NCBI RefSeq assembly: GCF_003026285.1
Contig: NZ_PYOD01000001.1
Location: 62,001 to 126,000 of the forward strand
DNA from: Photobacterium profundum
GTDB taxonomy: Bacteria; Pseudomonadota; Gammaproteobacteria; Enterobacterales; Vibrionaceae
Reading direction: 5' to 3'
DNA: 64,000 bases
Notes under the pieces: generated by a model
Database searches by the model: none
Told to the model about the DNA's origin: nothing
The model's input: only the letters and a program-made list of their open reading frames with translations
Shown here: positions 18,443 through 26,342 of the stretch, in pieces
Layout of the letters: every line of letters starts with the position of its first letter
How positions within the stretch are numbered: the first letter of the stretch is position 1
Position numbers and translations under genes: made by a program

Positions 18443-19204
18443 ATGGATATCAATGGAACTTGTATCTCAACAACAATAGATGATCACGGCCCAATTTATG
18501 TTTACCAAACAAGAACCAGCCGGATCCTCAGCTTTGATGGGAAAATCTATCAAAGCTGCATGAAGCTAAATAATATTAATAGATTACACCTCAGCTACAC
18601 CCAAGCCATGATGGCAGGTTTATTTTTTATCCCCACAGTAAAAACAGCCACCGTCATGGGGCTAGGCGCAGGCTCAATAACAAAGAACCTACTTAATAGT
18701 TTCTCCGAGTTGAACGTACACGCAATTGAATACCGTGAAGCAGTGGCGAAGATTGCCAAAGAGTATTTTTACTTACCCGATACTGATCGTCTCTTCCTTT
18801 ATATAGACAATGCTGTGAACTACATGAAGAACAGCAATCTAAAAAGCGATATAATCTTTTCAGATCTATACAATTCAGAAGGCATGGAACCAAAACAAGT
18901 ACAAGCATCCTACTTGCGTGATTGTAAAAATGCACTCAACAATCAAGGTGTTCTCGTGCTCAACATCTGCCATACGGCACTCAAGTTACGAGAAGGGCTA
19001 GATAAATTACTCGCAATCGAATTTAAAAACCGACTACTCAGTTTCGAAGTAGAAGGTGGAAATACGATCGTACTTGCCTTCAAAGACGATATCCCCTCGC
19101 TCAACAAAGAAGAACTGCTGACTAAAGGTAAATGGTTACAAGAGGAAATGAACATTCCGATGGAACGTTATGCCCAATTACTCGCGGATACACAAGATTT
19201 ATGA
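18443..19204 (+). CDS. Spermidine-synthase-like SAM-dependent enzyme
   Basis: 253 residues. The SAM/dcSAM-binding loop is VMGLGAGSITKNLL (about 73-86), followed by an acidic strand end AIEYREAV and an Asp in FSDLYNSEG. This layout is that of the spermine/spermidine synthase superfamily, but the aminopropyl-acceptor gate residues are not obvious, so it may be a methyltransferase relative. The AGAGG ribosome site is about 12 bases from the ATG. The intervening GGTATTAAAATACC can fold into a hairpin that would bring site and start closer. A bidirectional terminator follows. Confidence 0.65.
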   Translation: MDINGTCISTTIDDHGPIYVYQTRTSRILSFDGKIYQSCMKLNNINRLHLSYTQAMMAGLFFIPTVKTATVMGLGAGSITKNLLNSFSELNVHAIEYREAVAKIAKEYFYLPDTDRLFLYIDNAVNYMKNSNLKSDIIFSDLYNSEGMEPKQVQASYLRDCKNALNNQGVLVLNICHTALKLREGLDKLLAIEFKNRLLSFEVEGGNTIVLAFKDDIPSLNKEELLTKGKWLQEEMNIPMERYAQLLADTQDL

Positions 19205-19343
19205 GGGCAGCCACTTTTACTCGATGAAATATATTCCATAAGTGTTGAAACGTTATATAGATATAGAAGAAAGCAGAGACATTGAGCGATTAGACGCACT
19301 AACCAAAGTAAATAGAATCTGCGACTCTACGCTTTAGCGGATA

Positions 19344-19371
19344 AAAAAGCCTGCTACTTGAGCAGGCTTTT
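19344..19371. terminator. Bidirectional terminator
   Basis: GCCTGCT (19349-19355) and AGCAGGC (19361-19367) form a 7-bp stem with a 5-base loop, with T runs on both strands. It lies between the convergent spermidine-synthase-like and serine hydrolase genes. Confidence 0.8.
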
Positions 19372-19388
19372 ACGCCGTTCGGTTTGTA

Positions 19389-20684
19389 CTATTTAGCGGC
19401 CTCTGCACTTACGCCTTTCAGGATTGTCGGGATTACCTGCTTAAGAGTGATGCCAAATGCACGAATTCCTTCCATCTCATCTTGGGCTGAGTTCATTGCG
19501 ATAACAATACCAGTGCTCGGTTCGCCAACAGTAATCTGACCATGAATGCCAAAGAACGCGATAAACTTATGACCTTCAATGTTGAATACTCGGATCTGAT
19601 CTTTATACCATGCGTCATTAGTGATCACTGTTTCCTTACCTAGAAGCCACGCTGAACGAACATCGTCATCACCTTCTAGCAAGTTATCGATGAACTTCTT
19701 CGGAATGATTTGTTCGCCCTTCAGGTTCTTACCTTCGTTAATAAGAACAAACATCATTCGGTTAACATCACGCGTCGTTATGTTAAGGCCACCAGAAGCT
19801 ATCACCTCTCCGTCATTGTTCGACATCCACTTCGCATCATGTTCAAAGCCAACCTTAGACCAAATGTTTTCTTCAAACACATCTGACATAGTGTCGCCAG
19901 TTACTCGCTCAACAACTTTCGCCAGCATCTCTGTATTAGTACATTGGTAATCGTAATACTCACCAGCGCCATGATCATCTCTTTCGCCGACAAGAGAAGC
20001 AAAGTCTATAATGCCTTTAAGTTCAGGGTATTTGTTTTCACCATTCCAGTTTTGTACGTTGCTCATTCGGTCATCCCAAAGCAAGCCTTCAGAGAAGTTA
20101 ATTTTGATTCCTGACCTCATATCAGCAACTTCCTGAACAGTTGCTCGACTAAATCCTTTTGACGCTTTAAGCTCAGGCAAGTAATCAGTGATTGGTTTAC
20201 TCATATCAATCATCCCCTTAGCAGCAAAAATACTAGCAGTAAGAGACGTAAATGATTTAGTTACGGACATTTGTAGGTGAGTTGAATCTTTGCTAGTGCC
20301 ATTCCAGTAATATTCGTCAATGAGCTTTCCGTCCTTCGTAATAACGACGGTTTCCATATTCAGTCTATCGCGCATCAAGATATCAAGACTTAGCGGTCCA
20401 TCAAAGTCATTGCCTTGATAGCTTGCCAAATCGAATCCAACAGGGTTTTCAAGACGGTGAACATCATTTGAACGCGTAGATACCTCAACATGTGGAGTCA
20501 TGCGGTATGCGTTCTTCATTATAAGCTTGCTGTTCTTGCCGTTGTCCCAGTTCTCTTGGGTGATACCAGCCTCGGCAATTACGCTAATAAAATTTTGGTC
20601 TGGTTTATGTACTTCTTTAGCCGCGAACGCAGAGCCAGAAACAATAGTTAATCCAATAAGTGCCGATAGAATTTGCTTTTTCAT
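19389..20684 (-). CDS. Exported beta-lactamase-fold serine hydrolase
   Basis: 431 residues. Sec signal peptide MKKQILSALIGLTIVSGSAFA. The nucleophile motif is S140-V-T-K143, in the context MSVTKSFTS typical of class C beta-lactamase/6-aminohexanoate hydrolase/esterase relatives. A Tyr in YDYQCTN sits where the YxN motif is expected, with Cys in place of the usual Asn. The KTG-like box is replaced by a G-x-H-G region (FFGIHGQ). This is more like the NylB-type amidase/esterase group than a true AmpC. It is probably periplasmic. A 60-residue exported peptide is encoded 18 bp upstream, likely in the same transcript. Confidence 0.8.
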   Translation of the reverse strand: MKKQILSALIGLTIVSGSAFAAKEVHKPDQNFISVIAEAGITQENWDNGKNSKLIMKNAYRMTPHVEVSTRSNDVHRLENPVGFDLASYQGNDFDGPLSLDILMRDRLNMETVVITKDGKLIDEYYWNGTSKDSTHLQMSVTKSFTSLTASIFAAKGMIDMSKPITDYLPELKASKGFSRATVQEVADMRSGIKINFSEGLLWDDRMSNVQNWNGENKYPELKGIIDFASLVGERDDHGAGEYYDYQCTNTEMLAKVVERVTGDTMSDVFEENIWSKVGFEHDAKWMSNNDGEVIASGGLNITTRDVNRMMFVLINEGKNLKGEQIIPKKFIDNLLEGDDDVRSAWLLGKETVITNDAWYKDQIRVFNIEGHKFIAFFGIHGQITVGEPSTGIVIAMNSAQDEMEGIRAFGITLKQVIPTILKGVSAEAAK

Positions 20685-20702
20685 GTTGATCCTCCAAAAG
20701 GT

Positions 20703-20885
20703 TTAAAAGTAGTAAGAAACACCGCTAGTGGCCATGCAGTCAGTTGATCCTGCCTCACATGTAACGTAGGTATTAACTTGCGTTAAATCTCCTGGGTTTA
20801 GCTGCTTAATTTCGTCAGATGAAACAGAAGAAGACAAAGCAATCATAATGACCAGTGCTAGCTTCTCTTTCATTCGAAATCCCAT
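20703..20885 (-). CDS. Small exported peptide with two cysteines
   Basis: 60 residues (MGFRMKEKLAL...), or 56 if translation starts at the second Met (20873). A hydrophobic signal segment (residues about 5-22) is followed by a short mature part with two Cys six residues apart (TCEAGSTDC) and an aromatic C-terminus (VSYYF). GGAG precedes the first ATG. It ends 18 bp before the serine hydrolase gene. The family is not recognised; it could be a partner or a pro-peptide of the hydrolase, which is only a guess. Confidence 0.55.
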   Translation of the reverse strand: MGFRMKEKLALVIMIALSSSVSSDEIKQLNPGDLTQVNTYVTCEAGSTDCMATSGVSYYF

Positions 20886-21091
20886 TCAACTCCGCCTGAA
20901 AGTGCATTTCTTTCTTGCTCGATTATAGTTCGACATCGAACCATTGCAATGGATAAGATTAAACATCGTTATAAAATTAAGGTCTCATTCAGTATTATCG
21001 GTCGTAATTAAGTTTTTCTGGGAAGGATAAAAAAGATTCGTAGTCTTATCTTTTTATTGTAATTGGTGAAATAGTGATAACGGAGGTTTTT

Positions 21092-21243
21092 ATGACGACT
21101 CAGGTTAGAAAGATTGGCAATAGTTTGGGAAACATCTATCTGCTGCTTTCATTCGTCAAATGGAATTATAAGAAGGCTCAGAACTGAATGTGTGATCAGA
21201 AGGGAACAAGGTAGTTATCGAGCCTGTTAAACTAAAAACTTAA
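21092..21243 (+). pseudogene. Remnant of a MazE/AbrB-fold antitoxin
   Basis: A good start (GGAGG, ATG at 21092) gives MTTQVRKIGNSLGN, the hallmark N-terminus of SpoVT/AbrB-fold antitoxins. The frame then shifts near 21133. The following frame reads SAAFIRQMEL-stop-EGSELNV-stop-SEGNKVVIEPVKLKT, the rest of the same family, interrupted by two stops. One frameshift and two nonsense codons make the gene dead. No toxin gene follows in the 60 bp before the pseudouridine synthase gene, so the partner is lost. Confidence 0.8.
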
Positions 21244-21303
21244 GTTCTTGTCGCCCTTCCTGTCCTTTTACTTACGAACAGTAATCCATCGTAATCTGCA
21301 TTA

Positions 21304-22005
21304 TTAACATGTCATCAGCTCCTTTTTTGTGAGCAGCCGACTGTGCCCCTCTTCAAGCCCCTCTAGAGAAATGTTCCCCACAGAAGCTCGATGAAGCTCC
21401 AATACTTCGTTTTGAAAAAAACCAAACATTCGTTTAACTTGATGATACTTGCCTTCAACCAGTGAGAGCCTAGCTGTATACTCAGAGAGTATCTCTAAAC
21501 AAGCAGGCTTAGTTGTAATGTCTTCATAACCAAAATAGATACCCTCTCGAAAAACAGCCACATACTCTTCCGTTAATGGCTTAGACAAAGTAACCTCATA
21601 CACCTTTGCGAGCTTTGTCTCGGGTAAACTTATCTTGCGAGACCATGCCCCATCATTAGTCAATAACACCAATCCCGTTGTATTAAAATCTAAGCGCCCA
21701 ACAATATGCAGTTCGTTCTTCTGAGGGTGCTGAATAAGGTCTAACACCGTAGAATGTTTTATGTCTTTCGTCGCGCTAACAACCCCCTTGGGTTTATTCA
21801 GCATGATATAAAGCGGATTATTATCTTGTAAGCAGTTACCATCTAATTCGACATAAGTGAATTTCGTCACTTTCTGCTGATTTGAATGTGCAACATGCCC
21901 ATCCAAAAGGATCCGTTTTTGAGCAATTAAAAGGCGTGTATCTGAAATAGAAAAAGGACTATTCTGGCTAATAAAACGATCGAGTCTGTTGGTAGTAGAT
22001 TTCAT
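21304..22005 (-). CDS. RsuA-family rRNA pseudouridine synthase
   Basis: 233 residues. An S4-like N-terminal domain (TNRLDRFISQ, about 5-60) is followed by the catalytic domain with GRLDFNTTGLVLLTNDG, containing the catalytic Asp. Other family blocks are YIMLNKPKGVVSAT and EGKYHQVKRMF. Spacing and ending resemble RsuA (16S rRNA U516) more than RluB/E/F. It may be a paralogue, as it sits in accessory DNA rather than a typical rsuA context. The ATG at 22005 gives the family-like N-terminus; an upstream GTG at 22041 is possible. Confidence 0.85.
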   Translation of the reverse strand: MKSTTNRLDRFISQNSPFSISDTRLLIAQKRILLDGHVAHSNQQKVTKFTYVELDGNCLQDNNPLYIMLNKPKGVVSATKDIKHSTVLDLIQHPQKNELHIVGRLDFNTTGLVLLTNDGAWSRKISLPETKLAKVYEVTLSKPLTEEYVAVFREGIYFGYEDITTKPACLEILSEYTARLSLVEGKYHQVKRMFGFFQNEVLELHRASVGNISLEGLEEGHSRLLTKKELMTC

Positions 22006-22496
22006 GAAATAACTATAATCACTGTTTGATATAAGATTCACCGATAAGGTAAGTCTGTTTTTTGGAAACTAATAAATTCACGCACAACCGTGTATCTATT
22101 TCTCTATTTTTAGTGCTGAAACTAAAGGCCCACTCGCTCTCCTGAAACATAACACCGCAACAACATGTGCGAACGCCTTAATTACCAGACCGATTATACT
22201 ATGCCGGGTGTAATAAACATCGTATTGATTGCTTTGTATGTGTGTTCTTACTTAACCAATGCACTTTTAAGCACGAAATGATCATAGTGTGTGAAATTGA
22301 GGATAAATCGTAACTTGGTGAGAAAGCCCATCGAGCACACTGAAAATGTAAAGAAGTACACCGAGTTTAAGTGAAAAGCCGCCTACAGACGGCTTTATAG
22401 ATAAAACCATATCTAAATCAAGTTACCGACTAAGCGCACCACACTCCATACCAAAAATGCCAAATAAAACGCATCATATGATGGTTTGTTATGTGA
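22006..22496. other. Intergenic region, terminator only
   Basis: 490 bp without a supported gene. Contains the hairpin at 22375-22396. Nothing else recognised. Confidence 0.5.
22371..22398 (-). terminator. Terminator of the NTF2-like gene
   Basis: AAAGCCG (22375-22381) and CGGCTTT (22390-22396) with an 8-base loop. On the minus strand it ends in TTTT and lies about 100 bp past the stop at 22497. Confidence 0.6.
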
Positions 22497-22889
22497 TTAC
22501 TCCGGTGCTGGCATACTTGTATTAATCATGTCGCGGTGCAACTTCCATTGGCCAACCTCTTTCTTCCAAATGACGAGGAACTTGCCCTTGTCCAACACTT
22601 TACCTCCCTCACCTTCAAGAATGTATCTACCAACTTCTGAGGCTGTATCACCGTACCCCTCCACTTCCAGAGCTTCTAACTTAATCACTTTTATGCCCAT
22701 ATCCATAAAAGCTTGAAATGTTGCCTGAATAGCCTCTCTACCCATAACAAAATCACCGTTAGGAGGAAGAAATTGCCCTTTTTCGGTATAGAGGGCCGCA
22801 ATACCTTGCGCATCTCCTTGGCTGAACGTACTCATAAATTTTTCGTCTGCGGCCACGATAGCATCATAAACATCAATTGAATCTGTCAT
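22497..22889 (-). CDS. NTF2-like (SnoaL/DUF4440) protein
   Basis: 130 residues. The sequence has the NTF2 cone layout: an N-terminal helix with DEKFMSTFSQGDAQGIAALY, then TEKGQFLPPNGDFVMGREAI, and terminal strands KFLVIWKKEVGQWKLHRDM. Members bind small hydrophobic ligands or act as isomerases; no specific role is visible. I chose the ATG at 22889 (MTDSIDV) with AAGG upstream rather than longer in-frame starts up to 22967. Confidence 0.75.
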   Translation of the reverse strand: MTDSIDVYDAIVAADEKFMSTFSQGDAQGIAALYTEKGQFLPPNGDFVMGREAIQATFQAFMDMGIKVIKLEALEVEGYGDTASEVGRYILEGEGGKVLDKGKFLVIWKKEVGQWKLHRDMINTSMPAPE

Positions 22890-23005
22890 ATTTATCGCCT
22901 TACTTTGCTCTATATCCATACTAATAATAAATAACTTAGAACAATACGAATTGTAGCTTACAGGCAATAATAGACGTCACCTCGTAATCGATACACGTGG
23001 TATTT

Positions 23006-23181
23006 CTAACTCTCTAGTCGTAAGCGCCGAACATAAGTGAGGAACGACTTAGAGCGTCGTTTCTGCCACCAGCTAACGATGTCGTCTGAAGTGACGAAAT
23101 CTTGTTCATTTTCTGTCATGACTTCGCAATTCATTACTGATTCTATTAACTCTGGCATGATTTTGTTTTTCAGCCTTGCCT
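23006..23181 (-). pseudogene. Gene fragment containing copy 1 of a 109-bp repeat
   Basis: The minus frame reads MPELIESVMNCEV...ENEQDFVTSDD, then a basic tail with SWWQKRRSKSFLTYVRRL, and stops at 23006-23008. It is closed upstream by a TAG next to the repeat boundary (23181-23183), so it looks like the 3' end of a larger gene. The family is unknown. The same coding stretch recurs at 25940-26048. Confidence 0.5.
23073..23181. repeat. 109-bp direct repeat, copy 1
   Basis: Matches 25940-26048 over 109 bp with three differences, in the same orientation, 2.87 kb apart. Both copies read as coding on the minus strand. Confidence 0.9.
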
Positions 23182-23213
23182 AGAGCCTAATAGATTATCA
23201 CTGAAACGAGCAG

Positions 23214-23228
23214 CTTGAGGTAACTTGG
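23214..23228. repeat. Partial copy of the interspersed palindrome
   Basis: CTTGAGGTAACTTGG, identical to 4650-4664 in the right arm of the full element. Only this part is preserved. Confidence 0.4.
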
Positions 23229-23396
23229 AGCCCTAAAAAGAGCCTATCTAACTAATATTGTTGAAAAATGGCTCAAAATCCCATAACGGTAACTCATAAA
23301 AAACACCCATCACAATCTATGTATATATCAATACCAACACATACCCACAGCCAATACTATCGCCCGTCTTATACATTTATATAATACGGACAAGAC

Positions 23397-24131
23397 ATGA
23401 AACACCTCTTAATCGCAATATTTAGTATTACCCTATCGCTATCTACTTCAGCTGCAGTCTGTAATCAGCACCTAGATAAAGGTACACCAAATGATAGTGA
23501 CCAAATTCTATGTCGAGATGGTTATGCCGCTGGGTATAACTACCAGAATAAAGTCTCTAATTGGGTTTCTTACCACATCACTAAAGAGAGTGTGAATGCT
23601 TTCTATAAGCGCTCTAACAGCTTTCGTATTGATAAAGACTTACCAGACGCTTTTCGTGCAACAAGCAGTGACTATTCAAAAACAGGTTATGACCGAGGCC
23701 ACTTAGCGCCGTCTGGAACAATGGACTTCTCCCAAGTATCGATGCAAGAAAGCTTCTTAATGTCGAACATGGCACCACAACTACCAGGCTTTAACCGCGG
23801 GGGATGGAAAGGCCTTGAAGAAAAAGTACGTGAATGGGCCAATACTTACAGCGAGCTTTATGTTGTATCCGGTCCTATTTGGGATGGTAATGAAACGTAT
23901 ATTGGTAACGGTGTCTACATCCCCAATCGTTTCTATAAAGTCATTCTCGATCCAAACTACAATGATGCAATTGCATTCATTCTTCCACACCGAAAAATAT
24001 CTTCTTCTGAATTACCCTCTTTCATTACAACTGTTGATGAAGTTGAAGAAATTACACAACTCGATTTCTTCAGCGACCTACCAGACGGTGTTGAAAATGA
24101 AATTGAAGCTCAAGCTTGGGATATGTGGTAA
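23397..24131 (+). CDS. Secreted DNA/RNA non-specific endonuclease (NucA type)
   Basis: 244 residues. Sec signal peptide MKHLLIAIFSITLSLSTSAA. The beta-beta-alpha-Me active site is YDRGHLAPSG with the general-base His at 102; the metal Asn and neighbours follow in SNMAPQLPGFNRGGWKGLE. This is the DRGH motif of the Serratia/NucA nuclease family. It is expected in the periplasm or medium, degrading extracellular DNA and RNA. It is smaller and unrelated to Dns/EndA (endonuclease I), the commoner Vibrio nuclease. Confidence 0.92.
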   Translation: MKHLLIAIFSITLSLSTSAAVCNQHLDKGTPNDSDQILCRDGYAAGYNYQNKVSNWVSYHITKESVNAFYKRSNSFRIDKDLPDAFRATSSDYSKTGYDRGHLAPSGTMDFSQVSMQESFLMSNMAPQLPGFNRGGWKGLEEKVREWANTYSELYVVSGPIWDGNETYIGNGVYIPNRFYKVILDPNYNDAIAFILPHRKISSSELPSFITTVDEVEEITQLDFFSDLPDGVENEIEAQAWDMW

Positions 24132-24531
24132 TTCCAACTAACAACACTCTTAAGGCGACAATGCTGCTAACAAACCCACAATAATGGTTGCCCAATCTTG
24201 CAGTAAGAACGCCCCAAAGAAAGCCAACCCTTCACAACCAATTAATTTTAAATATATTTACTTGGATTTACATTGATAAGGTTGATAAACAGCAAACATT
24301 TAATGCCGGGCATTAAGGCATAATAACCCGTAAATTGTCTGTCATATTGGGCTGCGAGGCTGTTACTCAAGGGCGGTAGCATGCTCATAAAAAGATGCAA
24401 TATGAATCCCCCCTCTATTCCGCTATGTCTAAAGATATAGCGATCACAGAGCGCATACATCCCAATTCAGGATGGATATGTGATCTAGGATGGTTGAATA
24501 ATATGTTATGTAATTTAGGAGTATTCAAGAA
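24132..24531. other. Intergenic region with a possible short upstream frame
   Basis: 400 bp. A 36-codon frame (24425-24535) ends by ATGA overlap with the BI-1 start and spans its ribosome site. It has no convincing ribosome site of its own. A CGCTAT...ATAGCG inverted repeat lies near 24420-24443. No other feature seen. Confidence 0.35.
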
Positions 24532-25191
24532 ATGATGGAATCAAACGTTTTTGAGCGTAAAGATCCTTTCGCTACACAAATTAGTTCAAGGCTTTATAAC
24601 TTAACCATAGGTGCAGTTCTATGCTGGGGTTTTGGTATTAACTGGCTAATGGTATCTAGTATTTCAGTTGACTCGATACTATCGGTATCTCCTTGGGTGT
24701 TTCTATTGGGTTATTTCGCAAGTTGTTTTTTTGGAGTTTATTTATTTAGTAAATCAGAAAATCCATTAATCAGCTTTATTGGCTACAACTTTGTTGTTGT
24801 ACCATTCGGACTAATTATTAATATTGTGGTTTCTAGTTATGATCCCGATTTAGTACTAGAAGCTATAAAAGTAACAGGTTTGGTTACGGCTTGCATGATG
24901 CTTCTTGGAACGTTATTTCCAAGATTTTTCGCTCGCATTTCGGGGGCGTTAACCATAGCGTTACTTGTTGTCATATTGGTAGAACTGTTCCAAATTTTTG
25001 TATTAGGTATCCACCAAGAATGGATAGACTGGGCTGTTGTTTTAATCTTTTGTGGTTACATTGGTTATGACTGGGGACGTGCAAATCAAATCCCTAAAAC
25101 GTTAGATAATGCAGTAGATAGTGCGGCAGCACTCTATATGGATATCATCAACTTGTTCCTAAGAATCGTACGTATTATGGGGCGTAAGTAA
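24532..25191 (+). CDS. Bax-inhibitor-1 (BI-1/YccA) family membrane protein
   Basis: 219 residues with seven membrane segments. The C-terminus IGYDWGRANQIPKTLDNAV followed by AALYMDIINLFLRIVRIMG is the family signature (the pore-lining Asp-containing helix plus ALxLYLDxINLFL). Members are calcium-leak channel-like proteins; E. coli YccA modulates FtsH. This copy is divergent and lies in accessory DNA. Two ATGs in tandem (24532 and 24535) are possible, with TAGGAG about ten bases upstream. Confidence 0.8.
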   Translation: MMESNVFERKDPFATQISSRLYNLTIGAVLCWGFGINWLMVSSISVDSILSVSPWVFLLGYFASCFFGVYLFSKSENPLISFIGYNFVVVPFGLIINIVVSSYDPDLVLEAIKVTGLVTACMMLLGTLFPRFFARISGALTIALLVVILVELFQIFVLGIHQEWIDWAVVLIFCGYIGYDWGRANQIPKTLDNAVDSAAALYMDIINLFLRIVRIMGRK

Positions 25192-25312
25192 TAATTTACA
25201 TAAAAGAATCAAGATGATTCATTACATTCTGCAGTTTTGGTATAGATCTTAGTAAAGCATTAAGTATCAATCGAGTTATTAATTTACTATGTTTAATAAA
25301 ATGAGATTTAAA

Positions 25313-25624
25313 ATGAAAATAAGCTTTATTCTACCTTCATTGATGATTCTTTCTGGATGTACGTCATTACCACCTGATACAAATGAAAGGTTGGGACAGT
25401 TCACGGCTGCGTCTTCATACAATATTCGAAATTTAGAATATGAGAAATCAGAAGGTACAGCGTCACATGTTGAAGGCAAAGTTTGTTATAAAGTTAATCT
25501 ATATACTCTAGCTTACATGGAAGGGCCTAAAGATAATCTATTACAAAGGGCAATGGATAATGCCATTAGAAATGGTCAAGATAATGGCTTAGAAGGTGAC
25601 CTGTTAGCCAGCCTACTAATTTAG
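25313..25624 (+). CDS. Lipoprotein, possibly truncated
   Basis: 103 residues from the ATG at 25313. Signal peptide with lipobox LSGC (Cys16), then SLPPDTNERLG. The body ends GLEGDLLASLLI at a position where the sequence enters the fragment patchwork. The stretch VEGKVCYKVN...NLLQRAMDNAIRNG resembles small proteobacterial lipoproteins (TRL-like type) that usually continue with one more strand pair, so loss of the C-terminus is suspected. Starts at 25289 and 25301 are also in frame. The function is unknown. Confidence 0.55.
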   Translation: MKISFILPSLMILSGCTSLPPDTNERLGQFTAASSYNIRNLEYEKSEGTASHVEGKVCYKVNLYTLAYMEGPKDNLLQRAMDNAIRNGQDNGLEGDLLASLLI

Positions 25625-25662
25625 CTAACCCTGGTTAACAGGTATAACGCTCTGACGGATTC

Positions 25663-25824
25663 TTATCCGACAGATATTTCACAAACAACAAATGAAAACC
25701 GACAGGTAATTCCTTCCACGATAGCCAATTGCTCCTCGAGGCTTAGTACAGCCTTGCCACCTTGTGATGGTTTGTAATTAATTCCCTTGAGATTAAACTT
25801 GGCCAACAAACGTTCAATATTCAT
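25663..25824 (-). CDS. Short unknown frame (53 aa), possibly a fragment
   Basis: MNIERLLAKFNLKGINYKPS...SLEEQLAIVEGI, preceded by GGGGAGGG four bases before ATG. The ribosome site is strong and the first 40 residues look like real coding, but the tail (CRFSFVVCEISVG) does not, so the 3' end may be lost. It follows directly after the stop of another partial frame (AVSKKY), a coupled-gene arrangement. Confidence 0.4.
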   Translation of the reverse strand: MNIERLLAKFNLKGINYKPSQGGKAVLSLEEQLAIVEGITCRFSFVVCEISVG

Positions 25825-25939
25825 ACCCTCCCCCTAATATTTCTTGCTCACTGCAATATTATCCTTAGGCATTTTAGCGGTAGCTTTCCCAGTTGAATTC
25901 AACCCAGTGCGCTTAGCTTGTTTTAAGCAGATCGATCAA

Positions 25940-26048
25940 CTAACGAAGTCGTCTGAAGTGACGAAATCTTGTTCATTTTCTGTTATGACTTCGCAATTCA
26001 TTACTGATTCTATTAACTCTGGCATGATTTTGTCTTTCAGCCTTGCCT
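25940..26048. repeat. 109-bp direct repeat, copy 2
   Basis: 106 of 109 bases identical to 23073-23181. On the minus strand it encodes KIMPELIESVMNCEVITENE and ends VTSDDFVS-stop, where copy 1 continues for another 23 residues. Confidence 0.9.
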
Positions 26049-26054
26049 CTTCAA

Positions 26055-26201
26055 GGGTTGCTGCGAGATACTGCACATATTGGGTATCGCAATGATTACA
26101 AAACGATTAACGACACCGCTACCCATTTGTTATCAATTGAAGGTTTAGGCACGCTCTCTGAATTAAAAGAGCTGCTTAATACTGCTAAGCTGTTTATGTA
26201 A
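26055..26201 (+). pseudogene. 3' fragment of an unknown gene
   Basis: Open plus-strand frame GLLRDTAHIGYRNDYKTIND...LGTLSELKELLNTAKLFM-stop. It has normal codon use and a helical C-terminal look but no start. It begins next to the repeat end at 26048. The family is not recognised. Confidence 0.4.
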
Positions 26202-26342
26202 GACGTGTATGTTGTAATGTGCATATAAAAGTATGTACATATACACATGAATATAATTAGTGCTTACAAACAGTACATTATTTGTAAGCCATTCGAATCA
26301 CACTAAATAGACGTTAAGTGATTCTAATGGCGTCAGGGTATT

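Larger units (their letters stand above)
25625..26342. other. Patchwork of gene fragments
   Basis: About 720 bp without an intact recognisable gene. On the minus strand: a 53-codon frame (25663-25824); the tail of another frame ending AVSKKY (about 25837-25931); and the second copy of the 109-bp repeat. On the plus strand: the tail of a frame ending LLNTAKLFM at 26201. Junctions coincide with repeat ends. This looks like debris of past insertions. Confidence 0.6.

Noticed and set aside
19389..20684. Antibiotic-resistance beta-lactamase
   Set aside because: SxxK is present but YxN and KTG are altered as in esterase/amidase relatives.
25622..25670. Integron attC-like sequence near GTTAAC
   Set aside because: Only short matches to the core site; no paired, spaced attC arms or integrase.
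21304..26342. Genomic island with integrase
   Set aside because: Fragments and repeats are present, but no integrase, transposase or attachment site was seen.
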